The notes under the pieces are model-generated. The model did no database searches, had not been told where the DNA came from, and saw only the letters and a program-made list of their open reading frames with translations. DNA of 64,000 nt. Source: Lenzites betulinus. Taxonomy: Eukaryota > Basidiomycota > Agaricomycetes > Polyporales > Polyporaceae. The position numbers and the translations under genes are program-made. This document shows positions 34,547 through 47,241 of this stretch, piece by piece (the stretch's first letter is position 1; the number at the start of each line of letters is the position of its first letter). The stretch spans positions 62,001-126,000 of the forward strand of contig JABYQU010000072.1 of the NCBI GenBank assembly GCA_022264855.1, in the 5' to 3' direction.

Positions 34547-35132
34547 ATGCCTCCAGTACCACAACACGGGCAGCCGGCTGGACTTACCGTGTGGCAGAAG
34601 TGTGCGTGGCCTGCTATGCTTGGTGTGTCTACCGCGCGTATTCCAAGCTGACCGAGTTCACAGTGAAGTAGGTTGTACTTGAGAGTGGCCTTTGTAAGCT
34701 TGACTTACGGTGGACAGGATGGGTGCCGCCATGGGAGCTGGTGTGGGACTTACAATGGGTTTCCTGTTCGGTACCTTCAGCATCTTGCGGTACGTACCTC
34801 ATACATAAGATTGTATCTGGTCTTAATTTATAGCAGAGGGGGTGCGGGCCCTCGTGGCGTGCTTCCAACCCTCTCCCAGTACATGCTCGGCAGTGCTGCG
34901 ACCTTCTCGTTCTTCCTCGCGATCGGCTCGGTACGAAGTCGCTTTCTACCCATCAAATACTCAACGCTGAAGAAGACCTGCCCAGGTTATCCGCAACGAT
35001 GGCAAGCTGCCAGCTCACCTCGAGGCAGCGCGTATGCAGCTCGCTTCCCCTGTTATGATGTCAAGAGCAGAGGGCTTGTCGAACATGAGGCTGCAGTGGG
35101 CATTGGAGAAGCAGAGGAGATCAACTTCGTGA
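34547..35132 (+). CDS. mgr2: Mgr2/ROMO1-family TIM23 component
   Basis: Small mitochondrial inner-membrane protein. In yeast, Mgr2 gates lateral release of preproteins from the TIM23 translocase; ROMO1 is the animal homolog. MPPVPQHGQPAGLTVWQ joins through an intron to KMGAAMGAGVGLTMGFLFGTFSILR, then GGAGPRGVLPTLSQYMLGSAATFSFFLAIGS, then VIRNDGKLPAHLEAARMQLASP and a basic tail ending QRRSTS (TGA 35130-35132). Two Gly-rich transmembrane helices are obvious. The C-terminal extension after VIRND is longer than in ROMO1. Confidence 0.85.
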
Positions 35133-35693
35133 GGACTCGTTCCTCTGTGCCATCTCTAATCGTTCCACCCCATGATATGCCAAAATTCGTTCGCCGGACT
35201 GCTCCTATGTCCAACCTCTCCAGTCAGCACACCGCTCTGTCAATCGTGTCGTATTTCTACTTTACACCGTTCAGAAACTCTGCTCGACCTGGATCTTACA
35301 TTTGACTGTCATCTTCAACGGTTGGTACCCGGGAAACATACGTGAACTATACCAGGCTCTTTGTATGTCAAATATTCCCGAAGGTGCGGCGTACCTGCCT
35401 GCATCGAGTCTAGAGCTGCGATTGGCAGGTCAAAGTGCACGCAGTACATCAAACACGGCAACGTGACACAGGCATGCAGGCGCGCTTGCATATTTGGTAC
35501 ATAACCTCCTACTAGTTGCACCCGCTGTCCTTTCGCTTCGGTCGAAGAAGATCCACCCGAGCCTCGTGTCGCCAGGGTCGAGCCAAACCCCCATTAGCTT
35601 GCCGCGGGCCCGGAATATAAAGCAGCGACGTCTGCGAAGTACTTCCAGTGGATTTCGATTCCTTCCCCCGCTTTCGCTTGTCCAAGCACTTCC
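35133..35693. other. intergenic region
   Basis: About 560 bp with the 3' flank of mgr2 and the promoter of the TPR gene. Nothing else supported. Confidence 0.45.
35616..35621 (+). promoter_or_regulatory. TATA box of the TPR gene
   Basis: TATAAA located 78 bp before the ATG at 35694. Confidence 0.5.
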
Positions 35694-37970
35694 ATGTCCA
35701 ACACGTCGGAGGCTACGCGCCTGAAAGCCGAGGGGAACGCCTTATTCCTGAAGGGCAACTTCAGTCGCGCGTATGAAAAATACTCGCAAGCTATCAAGCA
35801 CGACGACGGCAACGCGATTTTGTACTGCAACCGCGCCGCTTGTTCCCTGGGCCTCAACAGGTATACGCACAATTCACGTTTCGTCTTCCTAGTGATAGAC
35901 TAACTCGTAGCTAACAGATACATAGAAGCATATACTGATGCTGACCAGGTAGGTATACTATATCGAAACAGCCTCGTATAAGCATATTTGAACTGCAGCT
36001 CCTTTACAGGCTACGAAACTCGACTCCACTTACGCCAAGGCATGGGCACGTCTAGCAACAGCGTGTGCGGTAGGTCTACATATATATTTCACGATCATAC
36101 AAGGATCTTATATATGTTTGTATGAACAGGGTCTCGGGAAGCTGGAGCAGACCGTGGCGAGTTGGAAACGTGCAATCGCCGTCCTTCCCGTCGAGCACAT
36201 GACACCCGCCGAGCAGAAGCAGAAAGACCAGTACGCGACTGAATTGAAGGGGGCAACCGCACGCCTTGAGCGTCGAGCGAGAGAAATACCTGCCACAGAC
36301 TACGTCAGTACGCGAGCCAAGTCAGAACATCTTCCATGGGACCGTGCCAAAGAGATCATCCGAGACATGGGCCCCAATAAGACATGGAACAGCAGTGTGC
36401 GTTTCCACCGCGTCCTTTCACCAATTCGCGTCTGACCTCAGTGTGCACCAGGCTTGGGCTATCGCACACGCCCACGCGGTCGGTCTCTACTCACTATTCC
36501 TACGACAAGGAAATATTCTGAATACTTGTTTGTGTCTGCAGGAATGGTCGCGAGGTATAGAGCTAATGAAGCAAATGAGGCCGATGCGCACGGCTGCTGG
36601 CATGGGCTACATCGGTCGTTCAGACGTAAGCTTTGTCATGTCAATTGCTCTGACGCCGTTCGCCGTGTGCTGAATGTTACACACAGGCTATCATGATTCT
36701 AACCAACGGCCTCCTAGCCGATTCACGCGTCTTCGCCATTACGGAGCAAGATTTCTCTGACAGATACAATCGCCAAGGTTAATCGCGCTGCCACTATCTG
36801 CTCGGTTTTCTGCGGAACGTACTGAAGCGTATGCAGTGTTGTTTGAGCTCTCCCAGACCAAGGCATGGTCTGAAGGAGGGTCTAGACGCGTCATCGCAGA
36901 GGCACCGGTGCGCCTCGCCGCGGAAGGCTGGGACAGTCTTCGTCCTGCGCTGTCCCTGACGGTCAGGTATGTTCAACCACCACTTCGCCCGCCGCCTAAC
37001 TGACTCTGTGAAGAGCTTGGATCATGCGCGCGTTCATCCAGAGCAACGTGACCAACGAGCCGGAAGCGGCTCTGGACTTCTACACCTCCGCCATAGAAGT
37101 GCTGCAGTGGGGTCGCTCGACGTGGAAAGATATCTCTTCTAAAGACAGGGGGGCTATCTTCCAGGAAAGCTTCCTCCGCGGCATCAAATGCCTTCGTCTG
37201 GAAACTCTTATGATGGTACGGCAGCTGACAACATTGCGTCGGCGTGTAATTTCTAAATTTGCCATGTCCATCTGCAGGGCTATAGCGCCAATCCTGGTCC
37301 AACATCAAAGTTCCCTTTGAGTGAAATTCTGGCGGGTGCTGAGGATATTATAAAGGAGGTTACGCCGCTCGTGAACCAGCCTCCCACTGAAGAACACATG
37401 TTTGGCTTCCATCTGAGCTTCGTGCGGTATCCGCTCGCCAACGCCTATTCGTGAGTCAGCCCCTCAACATACGCGCGGTCGATTAGTTAAGTTGTGCATG
37501 TTCAGGCTACGCGGCTTTTACCATCAGCACACTGCTAGGAACATCCGCAATGCCATGGGGCCGGCTTCGGACGTGGTTGAACACTTCAAGACCGCCGCGC
37601 AAGAATATATCCAAGCCGCAGATATCTACCCATCAGATGAGGAGAACCACATAAGTACGCCGCAGTTCCATGTCAATCTCATATCAACTTATAGACACTC
37701 ATTCTAATGTCGGTGTATTACACAGTGTGTTTGATGTTCGCTGCGGATGCTCTCTTAGAAGCTCGAAGCCCTGCAGGAGAAGTGGTCAAGCTTTTCGACC
37801 GCATAAACGACGCAATCCCAGTCGTCAACCTCATCTGGGAGTTCTCGGCCAACGCGACTGCGGCGGTGAATGGTATGCTGGAGAGAGACATGGACTTCCG
37901 TGATCGTCTCGTTCAAAAGATGCAGGAGGGGCGTCTTACTGCCGACGACCCTGTTTCACGCAACTTGTGA
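35694..37970 (+). CDS. TPR-domain protein, unknown function
   Basis: The N-terminal part is a clear three-unit TPR domain of the STI1/SGT type: AEGNALFLKGNFSRAYEKYSQAI, GNAILYCNRAACSLGLNRYIEAYTDADQA, STYAKAWARLATACAGLGKLEQTVASWKRAI. It carries the Asn/Arg pattern that clamps C-terminal EEVD peptides of Hsp70/Hsp90. The rest (about 400 residues over some eight exons: WDRAKEIIRDMG, GIELMKQMRPMR, MRAFIQSNVTNEPEAALDFYTSAIEVLQWG, MNAYSLRGFYHQ-like, EEN..., ending DDPVSRNL) forms a helical domain I recognise only as an Agaricomycete TPR-protein type, so the role is open. A TATA box lies 78 bp upstream. Confidence 0.78.
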
Positions 37971-39238
37971 CCCCGCAAGATGTCCTTGACGTTCAGACCC
38001 GCTGCCCATGTTACCAGCAAAATGTTATGCAATACGAGATGAGCCTTTGCGTGCGCGGTTACCGTTTAACGTTTGAATTCAGTATGCCATTACTATGCCC
38101 AAAAGCAGCCACCCACCCGCTCGGCAGCGCCCGAGCACGTCCCATATAAACCCCTCGCGCCTCTTCCGTTTCCTCCACGACACGTCGCCTCATCCTGCCT
38201 CGCTGGTCTCTAGCCCTACTTATCGGCGATCGAGGTCGCGATCAGGTTCTTTCCCCCTCAAGAAGGGCGCGCACGCGCGCGTCCAAGGCCATGAGGGGGT
38301 GGTTTGCCGTGTCAGAGCGAGGCGCGCCGCCGTATGGGGACGCCTTGGTGCCGGAAAGTCAGCTCTTGTCCTAGGAACGGTGGGGTGGAGAGCCTAGACG
38401 GCACCTGACAGTTTTATGTGCCCAGGTTGTGTTTGGGGGGTTGTGTCGTTATGTTCTGTGCCGTCTATACTCGTTTCTTGCTCGGAGAATGCTTCTGTAG
38501 GCGCTCATGAAAATACACCCCCGCTTCTGGAGTTCATACCGATCGCACACCGGAACGCCCCTCGCATCTAGGGCCGACCGCAGGTGAGTCCAACACAACG
38601 AACATGCATACAGCGCCACACCAAGCACCCGAACATACAAGCAAGCGACCGCGTACACGACAACGAACATCTCCACATACACGTACAACACAGCTCAGAC
38701 GGCGCGCGTCTGTCTCGCCGGGTACCCAGTACGTCAGCGCGACAACCCCCCGCCCGCCGCCCGTGCCGCTGCGCGTGCATGCGGTCCTTCATCGTCGTCT
38801 AACACAGGACTTCGAAGTTCGAAACGCTCTAGGATGTGATGGGGATGCATGAAAGAATCTGGGGTGGCGCGTGGGGAGGTGTCCGTAGGAGGGTGGGGAT
38901 CGTCCGCGATCTCAGATCTGCGTGACACATGGAGCATAGGGCGGCCTAGTGCTACAGAAAGGACAGGTGGCGGGTGCGTCGAGACGCGACCGGGATGACG
39001 TGAGGCAGGCAGGTATACGGGATGGCGAGCACGAGGGGGAGGGATGAGGAACGAAGAGATGGGCGTCGCAGGGAGGTGTCCACCTTGGCGCGCGCTCCCA
39101 CAGGGAGCCGCATCTCAAGGAGAAGAAAACTCTGGAAGCGCCAGCAATACACAGGTCAGGAGATGCTCTGGTGCTCAGGGACGGGACGCAAAGGCACTCA
39201 CAGAGGTGTCGCACACACGCTGCAGCACCGGGACGGGG
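37971..39238. other. convergent intergenic region
   Basis: About 1.27 kb between two converging genes. Contains an A/C-rich stretch (38590-38690) and GC-rich open frames without recognisable content. No gene supported. Confidence 0.45.
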
Positions 39239-40417
39239 CTACCTCGGCCAGTACGTGGGCAGCCTGCTGCCGCACGAACGTACCGAGCGAAGACTCCCAC
39301 TGGACTTGGCGGAACGCAGGCTCGCTGCGCCCGAGCCGTTGCCAGTCGCTGCACCGCGGGCTCGCCGCGATGGCGCGTCCCAGATCGGGTACGGGCCCGA
39401 GATCGCTGGCCGTGCCGGGGCCGTCGTCCGGTTCTCGACCTTAGACAACGGCCCGAACAGCCAGCGGAAGCTCAAGAGCTCGCCCAGCACCTTCGCTTTC
39501 TTCTTGGGTGGCGGCGACGACGATGATGTCGACGTTCCGCGGCGGCGGCCCTGCTCGTCTACGTCTTCGTCCTCGTCGTATGTGTAGTCGTCATCGTCGT
39601 AGTGGATAGTGGGCATGTCGAGGAACTTGACAGAGGGCGCCTTCCGCCGACGGGTCTTCACGGAGTCCGCGGAGGAGAGGATGGACTTCGCCGGTGCGGG
39701 CTTTGTGCGCGAGGATGCGATGGAAGACACGGAGCCAGAGCGCTTCCTGGACGTCCGCGCCGGCGAGACGTCCCGCGCGCTAGTGTGTCCAAGGACAGCC
39801 GAGCTCGCGCTCGTCGCTGTGGAAGACTTGGACGAGCTCCGGCCGATGATGTTCGACCAGAAGGAGGACGACGCGCAAGGGTCGTCGACATGCCTAGGTT
39901 CGGCCGGGCGGTCGGACGGCGTCCAGTCGTCGGTGTAGGCGACCCCCGCGGAGACGAACGGGATCTCGGGCATGTCGTCGTACTCTGGTATCGACTCCAT
40001 CGATAGTTGAGAAGAGGACGAGACATCGCTATCCGTGGCATCTGGGGTCGGCGGGGTCTGGTATCGATCTTTAATGCGAGATTTCATCAAACGGATGGGT
40101 GTGTAACTGACCAGGGTGTAGGAGATGGGGATCGCACTGCAATTCGATGGGTCGTCAAAGGGGCTGAGATAGAGCTGCTCCTCGGTGGCGTCGTTTGTAT
40201 TGGGCGTCGAGTGCTGAGCACAAAGACATACCGGTACATCCTTAAGTGTCATCGTTGATGAACTGGCTCGAGAAGACTAGACCACGGATCATCAGCATCA
40301 GTTTGAGGCGCGGCAGGCTATGTCACTCACGCTCCCACTTTGCTCGGATTGCTGCCAGCCTGACCAAACTCTGCCCTCACACTTCGGGACAGCGTAGTAG
40401 CTGCTGGGGTTCTGCAT
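39239..40417 (-). CDS. unknown Ser-rich, basic/acidic low-complexity protein
   Basis: Not recognised. The first exon MQNPSSYYAVPKCEGRVWSG starts at 40417 and splices through a consensus intron (gtgagtgac ... gtctag) into SSRASSSTMTLKDVPV. The rest is one long exon. Visible features are an FWSNIIGRSSSKSS segment, a KRSGSVSSIASSRTKPAPAKSILS stretch, SVKFLDMPTIHYDDDDY followed by an acidic run, a KKKAKVLGELLSFRWLFG patch, and an Arg/Ser-rich tail ending LPTYWPR. Length about 378 residues, mostly disordered. The SVKFL...IHYDDDD and LSFRWLFGPL pieces look like short conserved peptides within a disordered protein, perhaps cytoskeletal or signalling. Confidence 0.6.
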
Positions 40418-40495
40418 GGCTTAATTGAAGACGCTGAAGGCGCGAGATGGACGCCGTTTGAGGAGGAGGAAGGGAGGACGTCCTTCGGGACTCGC

Positions 40496-40856
40496 TCAAG
40501 CGGTGGACAGGGGGGATATGGTTAGAGGCAAGGTGCGACCCCAAGGACGGAATGCTCGGAGCGTCTTTACTACAGCCTCGCGCGTGGCGTCCATTTCTTG
40601 CGCTTGCCCTGGCGCCACTATTAAGTACAGATAGAATCCATCCGAGTCAGCTTCGAGGACAGCGTGTATAAGGCGTGTATCAGTGCACACGAGGCACGTG
40701 GAAACAGCCGAGGTTACCACTTCCGGCGGATTGCCAGGGAAAACATTGGCTGCAAGCCGGACGGAATGGAGGGCCGTTCGCAATTTGGGCTGTAAAATCA
40801 CAGAGTATTCTGGTCTGAGAACAAGTATGGACTTGGACTGTTTGGCTCCATTCCAT
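40496..40856 (-). CDS. possible small protein, unknown
   Basis: A tentative model: ATG in CCATGG context at 40856 encodes MEWSQT, then a 49-nt intron (gtccaa ... tttacag), then PKLRTALHSVRLAANVFPGNPPEVV, an ALEADSDGFYLYLIVAPGQAQEMD-like stretch and VKTLRAFRPWGRTLPL, stop at 40496. About 107 residues. The composition looks protein-like, but I recognise no family. The donor is weak. Confidence 0.35.
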
Positions 40857-41421
40857 GGCGGGAGCAGACTCAGAGGCGCTTATGGGTGGCATGTTCGCGC
40901 TTATCGCGGCCGGGGTTTCCTTTACTGTAATTCACGGTAAATCACCGAGAATATGATGAGCATGCCAGAGTCCTGGTACATAACGAGGGGTGCACTTACC
41001 AAGGAAGGTATAGGGAGCAGGGAAAGAGATAGACGCATATATGCAGGCATGTTGTTCGCAGGAGCACTGTCGAAGTAAACATGGTGTTGCTTAACGCCCT
41101 TGCAGAAGAGCATTGATTTGCGCATGTCCACCCCGCACTTGGCGTATATTCACACAGACTGGCCTAGGGTGAATTTTCATTGCACATGAGCCTGTCTGAC
41201 GACGCATGGACTGCGCTATGCACACGAGATCAGCGCATGGGGGGACTCGAGGTTGGTGCGATAACTGCGGGTGCGACATGCGTCAGGGCAAGGTTCCAAT
41301 CGAAGGGTGAGGCTGTCCCAGAGGGACGCAGTGAAATGAAACGCACCAAATGAATTAAAAGAGATATGAGGTAAATCTACACGTACTGCGATCCTATCGA
41401 CCCGAGGGTGAACAGGCACGC
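40857..41421. other. intergenic region
   Basis: About 560 bp, 3' flank of the mL43 gene and upstream of the possible small gene. Nothing else supported. Confidence 0.4.
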
Positions 41422-41920
41422 TCATATCCTGAACGGCTCCTCGACATGCAGGCCGCTCCAAATACCTCGCGCAGCCTCTGTCCGGCTGACCACGGCGTCC
41501 CTCTTGAGCGGCTTGATTTTGGCACCGGACGAGTCAAGCAGAAGCTGGACCTTCTGCTTGATGCCGTTCACTTCGAAGTCCTTGAGCCCGATGACCTTGT
41601 CCCGGTTGTTCACTTGGCGCAAAGGTTAGTCGGAGGCAGGTGGCGAACCAACGAGTGAACGCACTGTAGAAACCGCGGATGACCGGCTCCCGGTGGCTCC
41701 TCCTCCTTACAACGAATTCGACATGAGGGTTTTCTCGCGCAACACCCTCGAGGTTGTTGTGAATGTATGTGCGCAAGTTGGTTGAGGATGCCCAGTTGTC
41801 ACAGAACTCGAAGACTACTTTTCGGACTTGCGGGACAAAGGCGCCGTGGCCGTTCACAGATAATGATGACTGCTGAGCACGGAGAAGAGGCTTGAGGGTG
41901 GGAGCAAGCTTGGAGGCCAT
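41422..41920 (-). CDS. MRPL43: mitochondrial large ribosomal subunit protein mL43
   Basis: L51/S25/CI-B8 thioredoxin-like fold protein of the mitochondrial ribosome. Exon 1: MASKLAPTLKPLL, then VRKVVFEFCDNWASSTNLRTYI, NPHVEFVVRRRSHREPVIRGFY. After an intron (gtgcgttcac ... gccaag): MNNRDKVIGLKDFEVNGIKQKVQLLLDSSG, ending LHVEEPFRI. About 140 residues, normal for the family. Divergent from the gene at 42223. Confidence 0.9.
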
Positions 41921-42222
41921 TGCGGATGGTGCCCTCGGAGTAAGAGGCCGCTGTCAGGGTTTACTCTGCCCAATCGCTCTCGTTCAGGCTCCGACGCGCA
42001 GGTTACAGCTCCGAAAGCCCACGTCCGTTTCGGAGTACACTCAGCTTCAGTAGTCTCAAGCTCCGCTCACAGCCACTGGCCGCTTTGACAGTCCACGATT
42101 GCGGCCAACTCAGGACGCGACGAGGACGCGTTGGAATCTGGATCTTGCTCTGCTCTGCTCATTAGCCACGGGCGCGTCTCTCTCCTTCGCGGCGTCAATA
42201 GCTCACTGCATCGTTGCCCGAC
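41921..42222. promoter_or_regulatory. bidirectional promoter mL43 / unknown nuclear protein
   Basis: About 300 bp between divergent starts. No conspicuous TATA box. Confidence 0.4.
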
Positions 42223-44623
42223 ATGGCTCGCGCGACTCGTTCAACAGCCACCACCACCACCACCGCCGAAAAAGACAAACCCACCGCCTCCCCGCCCACC
42301 TCTCGCAAAGGCGCGTCCAAGAAGCGCAAGCGAAACTCTAACGCGGAGAACGGCGACTCACCACCTACCAAACATGCTCGAACAAACTCCAAGGACGACC
42401 CCGAACTCGAGCTGGAGGCCCCACACGACGACAAGAAGGACGTCGAGCTCCTTGGCAGCGGCAATGTGCCTATCCAGAGCGCGGACGCTGTAAACATCCT
42501 AGAAGTTCTTGAACTGTGCGTACTACACACCTCGTTCTCGTTTAATCTAATTTTCGCTCCAGGGTTGACACACAAGGTCTTCTCGACCGCGTTTTCCCAT
42601 TACCTTCGGAGTCAGGAGAGCTAGCTGCAGCAGAGTCCTCGTCAAGCTCTCCTGCCACAATGCTATCGTTCCGTTCCCTACTGAAGAATGCCTCACAACA
42701 CCCTCTGAGTGTACTTCGGGTGCGTTACATGCTCTCCACATATAAGTAGGGGCTTATCTTTCGCACTCAAGGCGGCGGTGAAGCATCTTCACCCCATATC
42801 CTTCCATCCACGCTCTCGCCCGTCCGAACCTGCCGCCCAGCAACTCCATTTTTGCAACCTCGCCACCTCACTTCTCGATGAAGCCTCGCGAAATAACACA
42901 CAGATCCCTCTGCACGTGGAAAGTCTTGTCGCCGATGGCGACAGCCAAGATCTTGAGGATGCAGCAGCCCTCGCCTCCACCTCCACCTCAGGGCTTCGGC
43001 CACACAAGTACGCCCTCGTGCAACACCTACCCACGGGCGACTGGTGGTCCTCCGCCAGCTCCGGCGCGCCTACGGTAGACGGAGACGTAAAAGACCTCAA
43101 GAGCCTGCATACAGCTAAGGCCGAGCTCGTGGCGATCTTTCCGTCCGCTTCGTCTTCCGACACCGCATCCAAACACACACTCGGCGACTACGTGACGAAG
43201 AAGCCGCCCGGGTCGGCTCCGTATAGGGCGCCGCCCCCGCGGCGGGTCAGCTGCGGGAAGTTCCTGTACTACGGCCCGTACGCGAGCTTTGCTCCCTGTT
43301 TTGACCAGGATGGCGTTGAAGTCGGGCGCATCGCTATGGGCGAGGTCATCTTCGATCAGGAGATGAAGCGCAGACTGCGCGCGCTGGCCAAGGGCAAGCG
43401 GCGGGCCTTCGCAAGCAGACACAACGTGAGTCAGGCGGAGGATGTTGTTATGGAAGAGACGTCCGATGAGAATGCGGCCGGGCCGTCGGAGAAGCCGACA
43501 GAGCTCGTCAAAGGGGTTGAAGCTCTGCTGCCGGCGGAAGAAGTAGAAGCGATCAAAGCATCTCTGGGAACTCTGGAGATGGAACAGGCGGTGGACGAAC
43601 TATTGCAGAAGAATTCAAGGGCTTTGCAACGACTGGAGGAGCTCCAACTGGCGCGATTCCGGCAGCAAGGAGCAGGGTCGACCGTCGTGGAGGTCGGTTC
43701 GGAGGAGTGGGACGTTGGTACGTGGTCTTCAGCGTGGTTTCCTCCAAACCTGCTCTGACAAGTTGTATATAGCCCAGGGAATCATCGATTCCCTAACCGT
43801 CCTCGCCTCGCTCAGGCCGCGACCCTCGAACGGGGGTTCAGATCAGTCACCCCTCGTCCCACCACCCTCCGTCCTGCACAAACTCCGAAGGACACTCCCC
43901 GTTGACGCCACAGAAGGCTGGTACGGCACCCTCCCCGAAGGCCGCACGACCGCCTTCCGAGACGACACAACCGTACACCTGCGCGCCGCCGCCGTCGCAG
44001 CCGCGTCATCCGTCAAGGCCCCCACGACCACCCCCATTGTTCCCACCACCCCCGCCGCGAAGTCGTCTGCCACCGCCGCAACTCCCACTCCGACGACCCC
44101 ATACACCCCTTACGCGTACCCGAGCAACTACCAGAGCGGGCAGTACCGCGGCGGATACGGCACCTACACGCCCACCGCGCAGAGCACGGGCACCTACTAC
44201 CCGAACTACGCCGCACAATCTGCCGCCGCCGCTGGCGCGCAGGGCACCGCGTCCTCGCACTACCCGAACGCGCAATACGCGGGCGCGCAGGGCGCGTACG
44301 CCGCCTACTCGCCCTGGTACTACCAGAACCAGGCCGCGGGCACGCCGTCCGGGCGCGCGACGCCGCAGCCTGCTGCAGGCACAGCAGCCGGAGGCGCGTA
44401 CTACGGGCAGCAGGCGGGCGCGAACGCGCAGCGGGCGGTCGCGAACACTGTCTCCTCCGCGAAGCCGTTCCAGGCGGCGGCAGCGTGGCCTGCTTCCGCC
44501 GCAGCCGCGCCGACGCTCCCTCCGCATATGCGGGGCGCGGTGGGGGGCGCGGCGAGCCCTGGCACGCCGCCGCCTGCGACGGGCTACGCGGGGTACTATG
44601 GTGGGTACCAGGCGCCGCGGTGA
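42223..44623 (+). CDS. unknown, probably nuclear protein with Tyr/Ala-rich C-terminal domain
   Basis: Not firmly recognised. It starts MARATRSTATTTTTAEKDK (an upstream TTG was not used). A bipartite-looking nuclear signal follows (RKGASKKRKRNSN). Then come the central conserved-looking segments QHLPTGDWWSS, GKFLYYGPYASFAPCFDQDGVEVGR and EMKRRLRALAKGKRRAF, a Glu-rich coiled stretch (LEMEQAVDELLQKNSRALQRLEELQLARF), GIIDSLTVLASLRP, and EGWYGTLPEGRTTAFRDD. The last 200 residues are Ala/Thr/Tyr/Gln/Gly-rich (SNYQSGQYRGGYGTYTP...GGYQAPR), i.e. prion-like. About 690 residues with three or four introns. Architecture suggests a chromatin or transcription cofactor (a Rsc58-like subunit came to mind, but I could not support it). 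Confidence 0.68.
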
Positions 44624-45520
44624 GGGGCTGAGGGAAAGTGGTACTTTATTAGTGTAATATTAGAAGAGTAGGAGGGTCCGCTCGGGCGCGTTCGTCGCCT
44701 GGGCGGCGTAATTTCCTTGTCAGCCTTGCCCGCTTCTTCGCGACACCTTGGTTCCCTGACTGGATCTGGTTATGTGTCCTCGTTACGCTAGCGCTATATC
44801 AGTTTGAGTTTAGCTTTCGCAGTTGGTTGGTACAAGGAGCGTTTGTCGAGCTTGCGCCCGTAGATTCAGAAATTGTGTTTTTCCGTACGGTTCGAGAAAT
44901 TACTAGTAATCGCAATCCAGCGCGAGCAGCACGAACAGGTTGCATATAATTGCGCACCTTTCGAGGCCGGGCTTACAAGTACTGCTGGCCACTCCGCGGG
45001 TGGAGTTTGGACGGACGGGCCAGGCCTGGCGCATTACTCCTTTGACGACCCCTTCGACGAGGCGCTCCGCCCCGTCGAGCTCCATCTCTCGCAAATATCA
45101 GCATTGAGTACTTCGCGGATGCACGCTATATTCCCTGTTCACCTCCCTCGTGCCTGCTGAGGGTGGGGCACAATGGCGAAGACGCGCATGACAAGTGGTT
45201 CCCAACGCTCTACTTTGAGAGGCAGATGTCGACAGGTCCGTTCTAAATCATTATGGTCAAGGCAGATGATGAACTTCCTCAGGGTGTGCTGAACACACTG
45301 CACTGATATAATCTATGCGCTGGTTTGGCCAAGGTCAAGTTGACAGTGTAACAATAAGAATCTATGTACTGGTATCGGGTCAGGCTGCTATGGTTAAACT
45401 TCCAGGATTGTAGACAGTGTTGTACACTGGTTTTGGTATTCATCATTCCAGTTACGCAACGTACACGACTTCACATAGCTTATTTCATACATGCACAGGC
45501 TGGAGGCAAGCATGTGGTGT
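44624..45520. other. convergent intergenic region
   Basis: About 900 bp between converging 3' ends. No gene supported. Confidence 0.45.
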
Positions 45521-46704
45521 TCAGATGCATTGTGCCCCGCTGACTTTGCAGATAAAGGTGAGCAGTCTGGCGTACAAGTCTTCGTACCTGGCGCGAGATT
45601 AGTCGATCTTATATACGAGCGAGAGATGCAGGCCAAACTCACTGTTTTTTGTTCTCAGGATCGTCCAAATTAGCACGCGCTGCTGCGAAGCCGTGGAAAC
45701 TAGACGGAGCACGTGTCAGCAGGGTTCCCTTGCATTCCTACACCATCGACATACGAGTCGTAGAGCTTGTAGTCGCTCTTGTCTGCGAACGGCTTCTTGG
45801 AGATAATTTCCAGAATTTGCTTGGACTGAAGAAACGGGCGCGAGGTGAGGTTTGGATGCTTTGTTCAAGCGTAGCGGCTACACTCACCTCATCTACAGGC
45901 TCGTCATTGCTTAGGTACAGGCCAAGGGGGACTTTCAGCTCAACGACGTCATTGTGATTGAGCATGCTGATTGATTCGGGTCAGTGACGGACCACATAGG
46001 AACAAGACATAAGCGAGGCTCTCAGCACGCACGCGGGATGGATTGCGGAAACAGCATCGAAAGGCGTGGAACCCGCGGAACCGGCGAGAATAGTGACCTT
46101 CCCACCTGCAATGCAACTGATCAAACACACTACACCCCTGCCCATGAGCTGTCGCTACACACCCCAGCAGAAGCCAAAGGTGCCAACCCATTCAGCACCC
46201 TCAGACTTGAGCGCTTTGGCGACATTGATGAGTTTCGGGACCGCATCCTGAGGCTTTGCCGGTCCACCAAAGAAGGCCTGTAGCTTTCCCTTTTCCTCGT
46301 CGGTCTGAGGTGGGAATTTGTCTGCGGGCCACGCCTCAGCCGGCTCGAAGAAGTCCGGCATGAGAACCTGGGCGTTTAGCTTCGCCGCAAGGATGTCCGC
46401 GCCCTGCTGCGTCTGGGGCTTGAAGCTGAAGAGGAAGATGAACGCAGATTATTTGACACTGCTGAGAGACAACCCACCCGAAGATATCGTACACGCAAAC
46501 AAGGGCGATCTTCCCGACTTTCTCTGGCCCGGTGACATAAACCTGGATTATCTTGATTTAGTCTATGTCATTTCATTTGATCGCCAGGTTACAACTGACC
46601 TTATTGAAGCCGGCATAGGACTTGAAAATACCCTTGGGTGTGTAATCAGACTTAGCAGGCGGTATACTGCAACAGGCAGTGTTAGTATTGTATACGGTCG
46701 ACAT
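45521..46704 (-). CDS. dienelactone hydrolase family protein
   Basis: Alpha/beta hydrolase of the DLH family. Start MSTVYNTNTACCSIPPAKSDYTPKG (46704; an in-frame ATG at 46759 is an alternative), KVYVTGPEKVGKIALVCVYDIFG, FKPQTQQGADILAAKLNAQVLMPDFF. The nucleophile elbow is GFCWGGK (Cys), the acid lies in LYLSNDEPVDE, and the His in FHGFAAARANLDDPENKKQ, reached only after splicing. The last exon reads YEDLYARLLTFICKVSGAQCI, TGA at 45521-45523. The final residues differ from the usual NFFKATL-like end. The complete Cys-Asp-His triad implies an active hydrolase; the substrate is not predictable. Confidence 0.88.
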
Positions 46705-47241
46705 CTTTGCGTGGTTGAGATGATGGACGAGTGCTCTCAAGCGTGGCAACATCGATGACGACACCGCAGACCCACTTTCCAACTTATATACCGCCTGCCT
46801 TATCGGGCGAAACTAAGATGAGACGGCAACGCCCGAGATATAACCACCCTCCCAGCGCCAACCAATATTTTTCTATCTCAACCCTCACCATCGCTCGGCG
46901 TCGCATGCGTCGAGCAACTCTGCGTCTCTGTCTCGCTACAAGTGACCTGGGGTACCCGTGGACGAGGGAAGATCAGTTAATGGAGTTCAATTAAGCCGGA
47001 GCGCTTTCCAGTTCGCCTTGCAAACATCTGTGAGCCGGCATGGGAAGTGCTTGACTATGTAGCTCGTACATCCACCCATTATATGCTTCCCTATGTAAGA
47101 TAGAATCATTGATGACCAAGTTTGGCTCTAGACATATGGTATCGGACGTCCGAGAACTCATCAAGTCCACGCCAGCATGAGAAATATACACGTCACTCTT
47201 GAACCCTCCCGCGCCTGAACCACCTCCGAATATCCTACGTT
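46705..47241. other. intergenic region, promoter of the dienelactone hydrolase
   Basis: About 540 bp between two minus-strand genes. No gene seen. Confidence 0.4.
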
